This document shows, piece by piece, positions 14,812 to 14,821 of a DNA stretch of 14,821 nucleotides. Positions within the stretch are counted from its first letter, which is position 1. The number at the start of each line of letters is the position of its first letter. A program made the translations under genes and the position numbers. Where the stretch lies: contig JAIRLE010000178.1 in NCBI GenBank assembly GCA_031259605.1, positions 1 to 14,821 of the forward strand, in the 5' to 3' direction. The notes beneath the pieces are model-generated. The model saw nothing but the letters and a program-made list of their open reading frames with translations. It did not search any database and was not told the origin of the DNA. This DNA is from Zoogloeaceae bacterium. GTDB lineage: Bacteria; Pseudomonadota; Gammaproteobacteria; Burkholderiales; Rhodocyclaceae.

Positions 14812-14821
14812 AGATCGGAAG
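14812..14821. other. Probable Illumina adapter remnant
   Basis: The final 10 bases, AGATCGGAAG, equal the start of the Illumina TruSeq adapter read-through sequence and sit exactly at the window end. They are probably not genomic. Confidence 0.85.

Overview
The window reads as chromosomal DNA of a Gram-negative, flagellated, polyhydroxyalkanoate-storing proteobacterium, most likely a betaproteobacterium (Rhodocyclales/Nitrosomonadales-like). The reasons are the kefB-like / kdsD-kdsC-lptC-lptA gene order, two short phasins of the PF09361 type, BamB and RuvB of betaproteobacterial style, and fairly GC-rich coding DNA. The genus cannot be fixed from the sequence alone. The last 10 bases equal the start of the Illumina TruSeq adapter and the first 17 bases equal the end of a repeat also present inside the window. 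The window therefore looks like one whole assembled contig that broke in a repeat on the left and ran into adapter on the right.

Layout. (1) 127-3211, plus strand: flagellar export-gate genes fliO, fliP, fliQ and fliR, with an unidentified secreted-protein gene (1584-2408) between fliQ and fliR. A bidirectional terminator follows at about 3244-3294. (2) 3311-4512, minus strand: two tandem phasin genes behind a near-consensus sigma70 promoter, with a perfect 7-bp inverted repeat at the predicted transcription start. (3) 4687-7416, minus strand: kdsD, kdsC, lptC and lptA, tightly overlapping, which make Kdo and move LPS across the envelope. lptB and rpoN, the usual next genes, are absent. (4) 7539-9518, plus strand: a KefB/KefC-like cation:proton antiporter, divergent from kdsD.

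(5) 9527-12437: a 2.9-kb accessory block bounded by two inverted copies of a roughly 172-bp, hairpin-rich repeat. The outermost 72 bases of the two copies are identical. Inside are a paaK-type phenylacetate-CoA ligase gene with a paired ACT-domain gene, an unidentified small membrane-protein gene whose start codon lies in the repeat, and a 37-codon ORF starting at the same point of the other copy. The block sits 8-10 bases from the stop codons of two converging housekeeping genes, kefB-like and ruvB. (6) 12448-14811, minus strand: ruvB, bamB and the last codons of a gene that is probably yfgM-like.

The most interesting parts are the repeat family (at least three copies, structured, polarised, ending in ATGAA and carrying an outward-acting terminator), the secreted protein embedded in the flagellar gate operon, and the phasin promoter/operator.
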